The translations under genes were made by a program, and so were the position numbers. DNA of 64,000 bases from Alligator mississippiensis. Taxonomy: Eukaryota > Chordata > Crocodylia > Alligatoridae. The notes under the pieces are model-generated. The model ran no database searches. It was not told where the DNA came from and worked only from the letters and a program-made list of their open reading frames with translations. The stretch spans positions 40,733,319 through 40,797,318 of the forward strand of contig NC_081831.1 of NCBI RefSeq assembly GCF_030867095.1. The letters run 5' to 3'. This document shows, piece after piece, positions 19,906 through 32,788 of this stretch (positions are counted from its first letter, which is position 1; each line of letters begins with the position of its first letter).

Positions 19906-21000
19906 TTCCTGCTTTGGAGGGTTAATAGTTTTTGCTATTTTCCTCACTGAGGCACTTTCTTATTGTTCTTCTAGGTGCAACTGATCGGTTGCCACTTGTG
20001 TTGGTTCGCTGCCCTGCATTAGTGCCTTGTGGAGCAACCTGTATGCATATCATGGACAAGCCTGAGTAGTCCTGGAAAGAGACACAATAGTCTCTGTTAG
20101 AGACCACATAAACCAGGAGTTGGAGGTACCTCTGAGATCAGCCTACTCTGAAAGGGCATAAGTGACTTCTATGTAAAGGGGTTATCTACCTGACCAGCAG
20201 GATTTAGTATCTCAGATCACATGGGGGAGCATACCCCTTATTTTAGAGGGTACACACTGTGCCAAACTCAGTAGAATTACAGATAATTTAAATCAGCGAC
20301 AGTTTAAACCATGATGGTCTATAAGTTATAATAGGCTTGATTTGAAAGCCTGTACTCTTAAAACACATGTATGAAGAGGACTGTCCAATATGGATAAGCA
20401 ATATTGGGCAGACTCTCCTGAACAACTATGCAGAGGGAATGAAGTGTCCTCTCAGCCCAACAAAAGGAGATATCTTCAGGGTAGGTTTGGGGATCATTGC
20501 TGGAGAACAAGATAGGTGAATGGATGTGGAGGCCCAACTCCTCTCCCATTCCCAGAAAGCATTGTTCCTCTATGATAGGGCTAAAGTCCATAGCTATGAA
20601 AGCATGGGCAAGGGGGATCTTAACTATCACAGCTCCTACTATTTCTGTGCAACCCAGGGGGTATGCAGCATTCTAACCCTTCAATAAGCATTAATCAACA
20701 CGCCTTCTCTTCATGAAAGATAGAGAGCAGAAAAATGGAAGCTGAAAGGCAAGAGTCTCTGTAAAAGAGCAAAACTGTGTGTAGTTAGAGACCATGAACA
20801 GCCCCTGGTGGTCACTGGCAATATTGCACTGTGAATGAATGAGGCAGAATAGCGTAACTCTAGCACTGGCAAGAAACAAAGGTATTCTGTGCCTTTGCTT
20901 TTTTCCTACTTTTTAATAACTGGCATAACAAGTCTTTCTATAATGCAGAAATCAAGTACTAAGTAAAGTGCTACTGTTGTAACATTTCTATTTATTATTA
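19906..21000. other. Unassigned intergenic sequence
   Basis: No feature recognised. Confidence 0.45.
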
Positions 21001-21184
21001 ATATTAATGCCCTTTTCTGAGCTGGGCACTGCACTAAACATGGTTGTTGCTCATGGGAGATTTATCTCATTGTTTCTGAAGAATCAGAATATCCCCCTGC
21101 TTCACACCCAAGTCACAATTATGATATTTAGAACAGCTTTAACAGGTTTGCGTTCAGAGCTCAGCATACTTCACAAAGACAGGG

Positions 21185-21300
21185 TACTATTATTAGCCTA
21201 TTTGATGGATGAGGAAAGTGAAGCACAGATAGGAGAAACATTTTGCCTGAGATTGTCCAGCAAGCCACTGGCAGAGCTAGGAAAAGACATAGGTTGAATA
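21185..21300 (-). repeat. MIR-like SINE, minus strand
   Basis: The plus strand reads GATGAGGAAAGTGAAGCACAGA...GTCCAGCAAGCCACTGGCAGAGCT with gaps, the reverse complement of the MIR core and 3' region. Decay indicates an old insertion. Confidence 0.65.
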
Positions 21301-22128
21301 GAGTTTAAGCTAACTTTCCTTACCTGAAACATGTTTATAATTAGACTATTATAGCTTTAGGAACAGGACATTGTTTTTAGGAAGAGCATGTAGAAATATA
21401 ATGTGAGTAAATGGAGTGCACATACAATAAACAACAAATGTGGGGCCAGGCCTGAGTGTGAGGTGTACACAGAGGGGTGTGTGGGGCAGGGGGGAAGAAT
21501 GCCCGATGGTGTGGTGTGACATATAGAGGTTCTGTTGGCATAAATACAGATGATGGCATTATTCCTGAGCAATGGAGAAAAATCTATCTGTTTAATGTGG
21601 GAGTCAGAGCAGGGTGTGTGTGTGTGTGTGGAGAGGGGAGGGGGGTTGACAGCAGTAACTAACTGATGAGATGGTGGTTGGTGCTGTGCCCCTTCCTGAT
21701 GATTTATGAGGCACAGAACCTGCCCATGTCAGCTGTTTCTGCTTACAGCAGCATTTTGCAGCATCTCAACCTTCCCAATCTCACACCCAAGGTGGGCTTA
21801 TGGGGCTCAGACACTGTGCTTTAATGCCACTCGCTCATAAGGAACTATGTGTTATGTAATGCACTTTTCTGTATTTTGTATATTTGCTGAACATCAGCAC
21901 CAGACCTTGGGTGCCTAATGCGACAGTAGAGTAGATGGGCCATAGGAAGAAGAAAGCCTCAAGAATGCAGAAGCAGGAACTGAGTGGAGGCATTAATCTG
22001 ACTGATAGACAGCAGCTGTACAACAAGGCCTAGAGAGATAAATGTATGTTTTGACTATGGCTTAGCTGAAGAGCACAGACTGACTTGGACTGAGACACCT
22101 GGAAAAGAAATTATTTTAGGGGTGTGTA
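21301..22128. other. Unassigned intergenic sequence with a short GT run
   Basis: A (GT)n run lies near 21616-21632. Nothing else was recognised. Confidence 0.45.
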
Positions 22129-22997
22129 ACAGGGGGAGCTTGCTTGGTGTTCGTCTACTGGTGGCCCCGCCCACCTGTTATGGGCCAACCACCCGCCTTC
22201 TCGCCTGCCATGCCTTGGTGTTAATTAATTGTTATTAATTAAGAGGGAGGCTGCCCATTGTATGCCCCAATGCCAGGGGGCACTATCTGTGGCTCCGTTC
22301 CTTCCCTATACTGCAGCCCAAGCCTTGCAAATGGTACTTGCAAATTCCTCTTTATGCTGGGGTCTCGGCTGCTGTGGGCCTACCCCTTCTCTCTCTAGCT
22401 AGGCCTGTCAGTCAAAAAAACCCACTAATCAGGGTTTGACTCCCAGGCTTTAACTCTCCAAAAAAAACTTCACTCGGGCTCCTGAGGCCTCTGTGGTGCT
22501 GGGGTCTGCTTACCCCTGAATACTGTGCCCTCTCTGGTGCTGGGATCCGCACATTGCAGTGGGTCCCCACAGAGGCCTCCTCCTTCCCCAAGTAGCCTCA
22601 CCCAAACCACCACTGTTAACATTCTACACAAAACATAGGCTTCTAAGGCCATATAATGGAAAAATGATAATACAGAAACAAGAGAGGCAACATGCCTGCT
22701 TACTTTAGATGCTCATGAGGATGGCTCACAGCATGGCGTAGTCTTCTGACAGAGACTGTGGCCACGGCACCATGGTCATTGAAAGTCCCTCTCCCTGCTG
22801 CCCCTCTGGCCTTCTCCACTTGCCACTTGCAGGATCCTGGCCTTCCTCTTCCTGTCACCTGACCTTCTAGCAGGGCTTGAGCCTTAACCCCTACTTGACC
22901 GGCCGGCCATGACTAGAAGGTTTTGGATTTAAAGGGACCACCCTGTCTCTTAGTAACAGGGCTAGGGTTCCCTGTTAGAGGGTGCTTCCTCTTTAAC
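22129..22997. mobile_element. Candidate LTR or DNA element of uncertain class
   Basis: The block opens TGTAACAGGG and closes with CCCTGTTA, so the ends carry an inverted TAACAGGG word. The first eight bases also match the minus-strand start of the LTR-like block at 5878-6436. The body is C/T-rich and has no coding potential. No target duplication was found. Confidence 0.3.
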
Positions 22998-23699
22998 TGG
23001 TGTCATATGGGATTCCAATGTGTCTAGGCACAGGGATATCCACACTCTCCCAATGTCTCTGAATTCCACTATCTCTTAGGAGGGGCTGGCCAATGTGCTT
23101 GAGAAACTGTTCACATCCCACATACCCCAGAAAGACTGAAAAGGGGAAAAGCAGCCAGAACTAGAGGGAAAGGAAAGGGACCTAGTCAGGAGGAATGTCA
23201 ATGAGGTTTTAGCAAAACAAATCACATTCCACCCCTGTTCTTTACTAACAAATGACAGAATTAAGAATGGGTTATTGCCACAAATTCCAGCCATAAAAGT
23301 TTGCCCTGTAATTTTTCTACCTTTCAAGTCTCTCTCTTCCCATCTTTTATGTTTGCCCTTTTTTGAGTACCCCCTACTATTGAATCTCAAACCTACACAG
23401 TCATATTTTATGAAATCACTACCTTCATCCTAATTGCTAGTTTATTGGGTACCAGCATCCTGTTTTCTCCCAGCCTCCACACCTAACTTGAAAACCAGTT
23501 GATAAACAGAATGACATACAATCAAAACACCAATGCCATTAAAATAATTAATTTAAAATCTCAAAGCAATTGCAAAATGGGATAAATGCAAGGGAGAAGA
23601 AAGAAAAAAGATGGCTACCGGGGCCTTATTACATATTGCACTTTTTGCTGCTCAAATTTTGATGGGTGCTAGTGCTAGCTCCAGTTTGGAGCAGTTGCA
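22998..23699. other. Unassigned intergenic sequence
   Basis: No feature recognised. Confidence 0.4.
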
Positions 23700-23707
23700 C
23701 CTTAAGT

Positions 23708-24549
23708 CAGGGGTGGACAAAATATGGCTCACAGGCCAGATATACCCCACCAAGTTTCTTTATCCAACCATAGTTGTTCCTCTGAAGGAGAATTGTATCT
23801 GGCCCACAGCTGCCCTGCATTTTAGTGCCTCTCACCATTTTCTCTTCCCCATGCCAGCCAACTGCAGCAGCAACAACCACTGCCCTCCCCAGCTGGCCCA
23901 CCCTGTCCCATCCCCCAGCTCCAATGTAAGCTCCAAGGCAGGGATCGCTCAGTTCTAGGCCAGGCTTCTGCCTGATGAGGTTGTCTGTGCACTGCTCTGA
24001 CCCTGTGCCCAGTGAGTTGAAGCTCAGGTAAGGTTCTCCCCACTGGCAGGGGAAGGGGACCAGGAGCTACAGGTTATCTGGAACCTGCCATGAGCAGGCC
24101 TGGTAGAGGTGTGGGCACCAGTGCCATGCTGATTCCCACAAGCTGGTTCACACTGCACCACGTGGGCACAGCTGGAGTGGCTGATGCAGCTCCTGCCCAA
24201 CCCCGCATACCTGGTATGCAGCTGAGTCAGGCAGAAGCCATGCCAGCTGCACCCAAATGGCCTGATTTGGCATGTGGGAAGATAGTATGGCACTGGCCCA
24301 GCTGCATGCTGGAAACTCAGGGTGAGGGAGAGGGTGCAGGGAAAAGGGGGAAACAAAAGTTAGGTCCCCCTGACCTTTGTTCTGTAGGTACACAGTGGGT
24401 GGTTATTTTGGTCAAAGCACCACTTAGGGCATTTGGGTAAGCTGTTACCTAGGGGAAGGGGAGGGAAGTGGAAGGGGGTTAACCCAGTCTGCGATAGCTC
24501 ACCCAAACTCCTTAAGTGGCCTCCTGACCCAAATAATTGCCTACCCCTG
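23708..24549. mobile_element. Non-autonomous hAT element with perfect 8-bp target duplication
   Basis: It starts CAGGGGTGGACAAAATATGG and ends GCCTACCCCTG, so the inverted ends match as CAGGGGTRGRCAA. The flanks CCTTAAGT (23700-23707 and 24550-24557) are identical. The CAGGGGT-GGC start is typical of Charlie/Tip100-type hAT families. The 842-bp body is GC-rich and encodes no transposase. Confidence 0.9.
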
Positions 24550-24557
24550 CCTTAAGT

Positions 24558-26594
24558 TACACCTTCTCTGACTCCCTCACCTGCACAGCTGTAGAGGCCT
24601 GGTGAGCAGGGTCCTGACTATGAGCTACAGCTATGAGTTGCCAGTACAGTGCTGGTGAGCCAGAACAGGTTTCTACCCCTGCTGTAGTTAGGGTGTGTGA
24701 GAGATGAGTTGGGGGGGGCGGGGATAAGAAGCTAGGAGGCAGAGAGTTAATGGACTGGGGGTGGGTAATGAAATGGGAGGTGGAAGGGAAATGGGAGTGT
24801 GGGAAGGGTGGTGAAATGAAGCAAGTCAGCCACTAAAGGATAAAAGAAAAAGTAGTAAAACAAATTTTAAATAAATAAAAAGGAAGGAAAATAATGAAGT
24901 TCTCATGTACTAATAAATAGGGATTTGGGTCTGGGATGTGGGAGGTGCTGGTTGTGCTTCCCAGGGTGGCTGGGAGGAAGGTGTGGTAAGGGAAAGCACT
25001 TGTGGGGGAACTATTGCTCCTGCCTCAGGGAGGAAGCCCCAGCTCATGGAATGAAATTCAAACCCCTGCCTTGTTCCCCGACCCCCTAGATCCCATCCTG
25101 GATCCATCCATACCCTGTGACCTGGCATGTGGTCTTCAGGCTTTTTGCATGGGGTTGTAGCCCTGGGAGTGGGAAGGTAACACCCTCCAGGGTGGGATGG
25201 GAAGTTGGCTTGGTGACAGAACTACCCCCTGGGCAATAGAATACAGGGGGTGGAAAGTTAATCCCCACAGAACAGGAGGGTGAGGGAGGCAGATACTGCA
25301 TCCTGGGCTGCTGGAGAACTGCAGTTTGGGCAGCTCATCTGTGGGGAGTGGCCACATATTAATGGAATATGAGCTGCATACCATGGATCAAAGGTAAACC
25401 TGCCATGGAATGGTTTAATTTTAAGCCACATACAGTGTGCTTAAAAAGTAGTTTCAGATGTTAACATGTGGACGATCCAGGGATTAAGAGCTCCAGGAAC
25501 TGCCTATAATGACTATATAACAAGGGTCTTACATTAGAAAGGTCTTTGAGATTTGTGGAAAGGCAGGAAAGGAGGGAAAGGCCCTGTATATTGTACATGT
25601 AAAATATAATTCATGTGTATGGGTCACTTATAGTTCTGACAGGGAAGCACCTCATCTTCACTTGGGTTTCCCAGATATAAGGAAGGGCCACATTAGACCT
25701 TTTTACTGAAACTATTTTACATTTCTTTTGATACTGCATGAATCAGTATAGAATCTGGCTCATTTTTTCATAGCTGTACTAGCTGTGGAAAGTGAACAGA
25801 GGTTTAAAAAAATACACACAACACAACGATCAGGAAAACCCACACAGCAAAGCCTTATTGATCTGAATTTATGTGTCAAATATAAAAAATGCCTGTATCC
25901 AGTTTAAGGGCTTCTGACAAACATTAAAAATACACTGGAGTAATCATGTCAGAGTTCAAAAACCCTCAGGGAGCAGATTTTTACATCATCCTTTTTTGGA
26001 ACATGACTTTCAAGAAGTGGATTCTCTTCTTTCTAGGCAGTCATATTAGACAGGGCAAGTATAATGACAATGGTGATGTGTAGGGGGTGCACAGGGGTGC
26101 ACGTGCATCCCCTGAGAGCACTGGTGCACCTCCTGACAGGCTGCGCTCCCCACTTAGGTGATGGGCAGAGGGGGCAGACAAGAGTGCTGGTGCCCCCTGA
26201 CAAGTGCCGGCTGGGGAGCGGAGCTTCCGGGAGCACTGGCCGCTTCTGGGAGCACCGTGGCTGCTTCCTGGTAGGCACAATTGGCTGTGGGGAGGCACCC
26301 CCTGCAGTCAGCAAGATCGGTCTTGGCCGGTGAGATTGGTTGCAGGACAGGGGGGTACATGCCCCCCTGACTCAGGTGTTACCAGTTGCCCATGTATAAT
26401 GGAATCAAAGTTGGTCAAATCAGCAGCAAAAGTTCTGCATCATTCTTAGTGGGCACATCTACAAATTCATGAATGCGCCGTTGTTACTGTGCATTAAGTT
26501 TAGTACTTGGTTAACCAAGTACTAAATCAATGCACAGTAACTTGCACTACTGTGCAGTAGCACCCACTGATGGGTTTTTAGTGACACTTACTGC
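24558..26594. other. Mostly unassigned; possible repeat at 26070-26390
   Basis: G-rich sequence at 24700-25200 gives open frames by composition. A block at about 26085-26390 has loosely inverted GGGGTGCA/TGCCCCCC ends that could be a MITE, but no target duplication was seen. Confidence 0.35.
26452..26592. mobile_element. MITE fragment with 59-bp near-palindrome
   Basis: It starts GGGCACATCTAC like the element at 3241 and shares CTACTGTGCAGTAGCA with it. Bases 26483-26541 form a near-perfect palindrome centred on GGTTAACC. The right end appears cut by the hAT element that begins at 26595. Confidence 0.5.
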
Positions 26595-27895
26595 CAGGGG
26601 GGGATTTAGGCACAAGCTAAGTAAGCTACAGTTTAGGGCCTCACATTATGAGGGACTTCTAAATACAAAAAAAGCCCCAACAAAAAACCACAAAACCCCA
26701 GTAAAACTTCACAAATTTGGCATGCTTGGGACTAAGCATATGCTGGAAATTTGAAAATGCCATTTTTGTTAAACCAGCAGTGCAGCCGGTCGTGGAACTG
26801 GGGAGGGGCAGGGGGTAGCACCGGCTGGTTCCAAAGCACCAGCTGCACACAGAGCTGTGGCATGGGGTACTTAATGGAGGTGGCAGCAGCCACATGCAAG
26901 CTTCCCCCGCCACTTCTGGGCCAGTGGGGGAGAGAGGTGGCCAGTCCCGAAGTAGCGGGGGAAGTGCTGGATTTTTGAGAATGCCAGATATTTGATACCC
27001 AGATTCTTGAGGTTATACTGTAATATGAAGTTTCAAGTTTTACATAATCGGTTGTTAAAAATGGAGAGGACTTTTCAAAGTGGATGTCAGAAGAGAAAAA
27101 AAGCAGCAGCTGATTGAAGGGCAGCTAAAACAATTACTGAAAGTTGACAGTTATTTCACTGCAATAAAGGAGGGGCCTCATACTCAAGACAGCCAGCCGG
27201 GACCACAGTAACCACAGACATCCACCTTTTCTACTAGGATAGATTATATAGATGTGAACATGGCTACTACACTTGAAAATGATACAGAGCCTGAAATCCC
27301 TGCTGAAGAAAGTAGACACACAAATTCCAGCGATCCTGGTCTCTGGGGTGTCTTGACTGAAGACGATATTTCATTCTGGATACAGAAAGGTCCCTCAGAG
27401 TGTCAACATTGGAATGGCCCATTTGAAAGATTGAAGTGGTCATTCAAAAATCAAATTAGATATTGTTCAAATGGTCTATTTCATTCAGTGAAAGTTAATG
27501 GTGAAAAATACAATTGGGAGTGGCTAGTTTACTCTCCAACAGCCGGTTGTGTTTACAGTTTTGTCTGCAAGCTCTTCTCAACATCATCGACAGCACTGGC
27601 TAGTGATGGGTTTAATGACTGGCATGAAATAAAACAAGTTAGACTTCAGAAAGCGGGACAAATCAACAATCTAAGTATACTGAAAATGTCTCTTAGGAGC
27701 TTGGCATCACTACCATTCAGCAGGAGTGTGGAGGGCAAAACGTGTCAGAAGAGGATGCCACTGTCTGAAAAAGGGGCCAGAATACTTACGGCTGTGTACT
27801 GTGTCTTCATCTACCAAACCTGTGAAGCATGGGGGAGCATGCAGAATGCTAGCTACCTTTTTCAATTGCAAGTCTGCCTTTATTTAATTTGTTGA
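26595..27895 (+). mobile_element. Decayed autonomous hAT element (ZMYM1-like)
   Basis: A CAGGGGGGGATTTAGGCAC start with a following GGGCCTCA word resembles the ends of ZMYM1-like hAT elements. About 450 bp downstream comes transposase-like coding sequence. The segment at about 26740-26990 may be a separate insertion. No right terminus was found, so the end is set at the end of the ORF. Confidence 0.5.
27061..27895 (+). pseudogene. hAT transposase N-terminal fragment (TTF-type zinc finger, ZMYM1-like)
   Basis: An ATG at 27061 begins a SGxQKRKK-type basic leader as in ZMYM1-like hAT proteins, but UGA follows after 18 codons. The open frame 27254-27895 then encodes an acidic linker and a segment (about codons 85-130) with the TTF-type zinc-finger pattern: NGEKYNWEWLVYSPTAG, a CVYSFVCKLF stretch and GFNDW. 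After about codon 140 the sequence loses similarity to the family. The RNase-H-like catalytic domain and C-terminal dimerisation region are absent. Family proteins cut hAT ends in the nucleus; this copy cannot. A domesticated host ZMYM gene is unlikely given the stops. Confidence 0.65.
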
Positions 27896-30800
27896 CTATA
27901 CACCTGGGTTTTGTGCAGCAATTTCTACTTAACCTCTTCCCTCTATTTCTGAGTAAACTTGCCAGGAGGTCATGCAGAGAACTAGTTATTTCTCGCCCCC
28001 CTCCCCCCCTCGGCCTTTATTTTCTTTTGCAACTTCAATCTTATATGTCCCTTAGCAGGCAGAGGGCAGCAGAACCCACCTAACCAAAGTACTTTATTCC
28101 CAGAAGACCTGGACAGGCAATGGGGAGGAATTAGTGTTTCTGTGTCAGAGCTGTCTTTTGTTGTTTCCCTTGCTGCTGGATCAGTGCCTCAGAAGGAAGG
28201 GGAAGGAGAGAAGAAGCCCTGTTAAAGGCATGAAGAACAGTGAATCAGCAGCAAGCACAATCCCAGTCACAAATTAATCCATACCATGCTTTGCCCAATT
28301 CCATTTTAGTGGGGTGGGGGTTGCTTCTTCAGCCTGTTCCTGATTCCAATCCATATGGTCAGTTAGGCTAAATTATACTATTCCTTTCAAGAAAGAGGCT
28401 TTCCCCTCTAATGTTTCTCTGTGCCTTATGTGGCCTCAGTCTGTTCTGGGACTGACCATCTAGGGCATTGAGAGTCTGTTCCAGGGTGGTGGATGGAGGG
28501 GAGAGTAGGTGATGGCAGGGAAGAGTGATATCTGCATGAATGGGGTTGGGTGTGGTGGAGGTGGCCTCCACAAACATTGTAGTAAAGCCAGAATGAGGTA
28601 TTAAGGAAGCAATGCCAGAGGAAATGAGGTCTTCCTGAGTCAACCTGTCACAGCTGGAACTGAGGTCTAAGTTAGGTAAAGGGTCCATTCAGTGCCTGAA
28701 CTGTACAACCTCCCCTTTATATACTCCTCCCATACCACACCCAGGCTTAAGTTACCTTGTTTTCATCTTGCTTCATGAGCTGCATACAACCAAGTCACAG
28801 CATGTAGCATCCTCTGAAGCTATGCCTGTCAGCACCCCTCCTCTCATCATCTACCTGCCCATCTCCAGCCCTGTAGTGCAGATGGATGGAAATTGGGGAA
28901 GAAGAGGGACCTTTTTTCTCCAGAGTGGTTTAAGTTCCAGCCTTGAATTGATTTCCACTTGAATCAAACACTTCTTTAAAGCCCCAGAGGGAGGCTGCAT
29001 GACATTTGCCTCTCTCCAGTTTCTGGACTGCATGCCTTGCCAAGTCTCTCAGCATATGGATATGTTACTTAAGGGGTTCCCATTTCTCCTGATGAGCCCC
29101 AGGTTACTGCTGCCCTTCCTTAACATTCTCCCTAGGCGGCAGGCTTTTCCCTGCCAGCTGATTTTAGGGAAATAGATAATTGCCCCTTTGTGGAAGAAGG
29201 TCTAGTCTAGTATGACTAGACCCTGCTGCACCTTTTATGCTAGGAAGAGGATGCCCCAGTGAAACTACAAAGGTTCTTGGGCTGACCTTGTCTTCCTAGT
29301 TAAGTCTTTCAGTAGTGCATTGAAGTGATGTGACTAACATCTCTAGTGTGTGGTTTGCTCTCTCTCAGGCTTTGTTGCACTGCAAATAGGTGCTAGGTTT
29401 TTTTACAGCATGGTGAAATAATATTGTCTGTTAAGCACCACATAGAATCAAGGTACCTGTGGTGTGTACAAAAAAGTTACCAAGGTTAGGTCAGTAGTAC
29501 ATCCTTTCTTGTGGCTGGCCTTGCCTAGTTTACTTCATGGTAAAATCAAAGCACTTTGCATGCAATGGCATAGCTAATAGCATTCATTAACCTATAGTAA
29601 AAGCATATATTTCTGAGCAGTGAAAGCAAAACTTCCTTATCTCTGTAGAGAAAGAATTGTATTTGCAGTGAAATTAGAGTGATCAGAATTTCAGCATGCT
29701 TATGAAAAATTATAAAGAAGATTTAATTTTAAATGATTGGTGTTCTTGTTTTGTGGCAAAAAAATATGACAGAGAAAATTGTGCTATGGCTCTCACTATA
29801 GACCATTTTTTCTTAAAAAGAGTTGGGAACGAAACTGTTTATCCCGCTATCCCCCCGCCCCCCCAACTTTTAAAATACTTTTCCAGTTAAACGGAGTAGG
29901 AGATGGAGATTTGGGGGAAACTCACTTTCTTTATTTTTTTTAAATCTTTTCCAACTTCTGTGTGGGAAGAGAATAAAAGAGGGAGGAAATGTTTTCATTT
30001 CCTCTTAAATTCACCCTCTCTCCTTCCTCACTCCTTTTCTAAAAGGGGGCTTAAAAGAAAGAAAAGGTTAAAGTTATATATTTTCACTTCAAGTGTGTTA
30101 AAAAAATAAGACTTGTTGAAGTTTCTTAAATGTTTCATTTGGTAATTTTTGGCCAAAAAGTGGAAAAAAAACCCTTGAAATTTAAAATTGTTTTTGATTA
30201 GAAAAATAACAAACATTATATGCAAGATATTCTGATAAGTTTTACGTACACTGTTATGCTCCTTCTTTACCAAAGGCAAAGCTGAAGTGCACACTTGCAT
30301 TACAGGGCAGTGAGGGCATGGGGGTTCTAAGCCAGTTTCATACCATCTCTTAGCACACATCAACTGGCAGCTCTTCCTCTCCACTACCTTCTCACTGTTC
30401 TTGCTTTTCTTCCCACTTAATTTGAGTAATGGTCTTTACTATTCTGCCCCTATGTCTCAGTAGCTGAAGTTTCACAGCTAAATCCTGTTGTCCAAAGCAC
30501 GCAAGTGGCTGCTGATTCTTGTGTGGATGTGCTTTGGAGGTGACTTCATAGGGATAGGCAAACTGACTTGAGAAATCAACAATAATCAATTTGGACAGAA
30601 ACCCAAAGTTTGAGAATCTCAGAATGCACAGTTCATCAAAATAGCTGGCACGTGCTACCCCTGTATGTGCACAAGGACAGGCAGATAGGACTGGATGGAA
30701 CGCCCTGGGTCACTGAGCCCTGTCTCCTGCTAATGCAAGCCAGCATCATACCATTCAATTCATAACATCTATTACCTTATACACATTGGTCAAACCTGAT

Positions 30801-32030
30801 TCTTTGAGTACTAATGGCCGGCAGGAAAGTGAGTGAGGCTATATCAAAGAGGGGTATGATCAAGGTGTTGCAGGCATCTTCTTTAGCACACATGCTGACA
30901 TACTGCAAGCATGAAAAAGAGTAGGAAACAGGGGGGAGGCAATTCTCAAACAAGTACATGAACCTCAGAGGTCCTGGTATTTTGAGAGTCTAATTATTAG
31001 CACAGGCAGGTTTGTAGACAAGAGGGAGATTATCTGATAAAAGAACCCCAGGTCAGACCCTGAACAGTGTTGATATAAAGGTGTCCAGTTTCATATCAAC
31101 AGAGGACAGAGGACAACCAGATTGTCCTCTATGATAGCCACCCTAGTGCTGGGGCTTTCACTCCCCGGCGCAAGTGTGCCATGGGGCAGGGAGGTGGGGG
31201 GGGCCCGCACCCTGCTGGAATAATTTCTGCCCATGATACACTCTCTAGAGTGCCCCTCCCCCTGGCTTTGGTTCCTGGTTGTCAGTCCCAATCTCTCTTG
31301 CAGGCTTCTTGTCTCAGTCTACTCTTCTGGTCTCCCCTATGGGCCCAGCTGGTATAACTGAATTGGACAGCTTCTTCCTCTATGCTGTCTGGATGCTGCT
31401 CAAGTGCCTGGTCCCAGACCTGGAGTTGTATAGGCAAGTCCTGCTGAGGCCAAAGGTTGGAGCATACAGAAGCTAGGGGGAATTAAATTGCTAAAATCTG
31501 AAGCCTCTTCCCAATAATATGTGATATCTGACTTTTTGGAGGCCTATCATTTAATCCAATTTGGGGTGGATATTTAGCACCAAAAGCACATTCCAGACAT
31601 GCAAGCCAACTCTGCCAAATCTCAAGTTTGTGTTCCAAAATGTGAAGCAAGTAGAGTTCTTCAATTAAAAGACTGGCAGAATTAAAGTTTTGGTGTGCAA
31701 GTTTTAAAAAAGATTAACCTGAGACAAACACATACAAGTTTAACTCAAACAGGGAGCCAGTGACCAGGGAGCTGGCAAACAGGCTGCAAACAGGGTAAGC
31801 AGTTTGCAGGCAGTTCACAGGCCAGTTTGCACCCCCCCACCTTTTTGATGGGCAAGTCTTTTAGCTTGGCATGTGGAAATGGCTGGGGGGGGGGACCCTT
31901 TGGGACCAACAAGAAATAAACAAGCCAGTTCCAGGAGAGTTCCCTTAGGAAGGTCTGCTTGGAAGAAGAGCAGTAAGAGAGGCAAGGCAGACTAAGAGAC
32001 CCAGGGAAATGGCTGGAGGACATTGCAATG
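27896..32030. other. Unassigned intergenic sequence
   Basis: About 4 kb without a supported gene. A weak CR1-tail-like segment lies near 30685-30760 and short C- or G-runs lie at 29855 and 31888. Open frames here are short and lack family features. Confidence 0.45.
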
Positions 32031-32788
32031 CCAGAGCCTCTGCTTGCACCTGTGAGGCTTCTGTTTAGGCAGCACTGCTCACCATCAGGTTCCTTCCAGT
32101 GACAGCCAGGTCACAGAGTGCCTGTGGTGTGAGTGGTGCCTCCTGGTGGTGTTTCTCAGGGAACAGGCATCAGAACTACAGGAGGAGGTGGCAAGGCTCT
32201 GAAGCATCCTTTACCTTGAGGTGTTCATCACTTTGATGCTGGGAGGAGACCTCTGGGACTGTGGAGGCAGAAATGCCAGAAGCAGCACTAGAGAAAGGCA
32301 TGGGCACACAAGACGGTGGAAGCTGAAGGCTTGTGACTTCTGGCAGCAAGCAGAGAACTTCACTTCCACCTACAGTCATTCATCTGGAGAACAGATAAGC
32401 AGACCTAGCAGCAGAGAGGGAGGAGCATGTTCCATTGTGGGAGGAAGACAGGCCATGCATCACCAATGTGGGTAGTATTGAGATGACCACCATGAAGAAG
32501 AAGAAGCTATGGGTAGTGGTGGTTGGAGACTCCCTTTTGCAGGGAATGGAGGGAGGCCATCTGCCAACCTGACCTATTGTCTCAGGAAGTCTGCTGCTTG
32601 CCTGGAGCCCAGATCTGAGGTGTCACAGAAGGATTATCGTGGCTCATCCAGCCCTCTGACTACTACCCCATGCTGCTCATCCATGACAGCACCAATGATA
32701 CTGCCAGGGGAGATTCTGAGCATAGCAAGAGTGACTACAGGGCTCTAAGTGCAAGAGTGAGGGAGTCGGGGGCTCAGGTTGTGTTCTC
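32030..32788 (+). mobile_element. CR1 LINE, plus strand, 5' part (ORF1)
   Basis: The plus strand encodes CR1 ORF1: a coiled linker (LQEEVARL, about 32180), a VVVGDSLLQG block at about 32515-32545 that carries the SGNH nucleophile region, and YYPMLLIHDSTND at about 32660-32700, where the family has Gly-x-Asn-Asp. Sequence then breaks at 32788 into a minus-strand CR1 tail and resumes at about 34856. The left edge is approximate. Confidence 0.8.

Noticed and set aside
23611..23958. Plus-strand ORF of 115 codons with a hydrophobic start resembling a signal peptide
   Set aside because: It runs across the boundary and target duplication of a hAT element, so it is a chance ORF.
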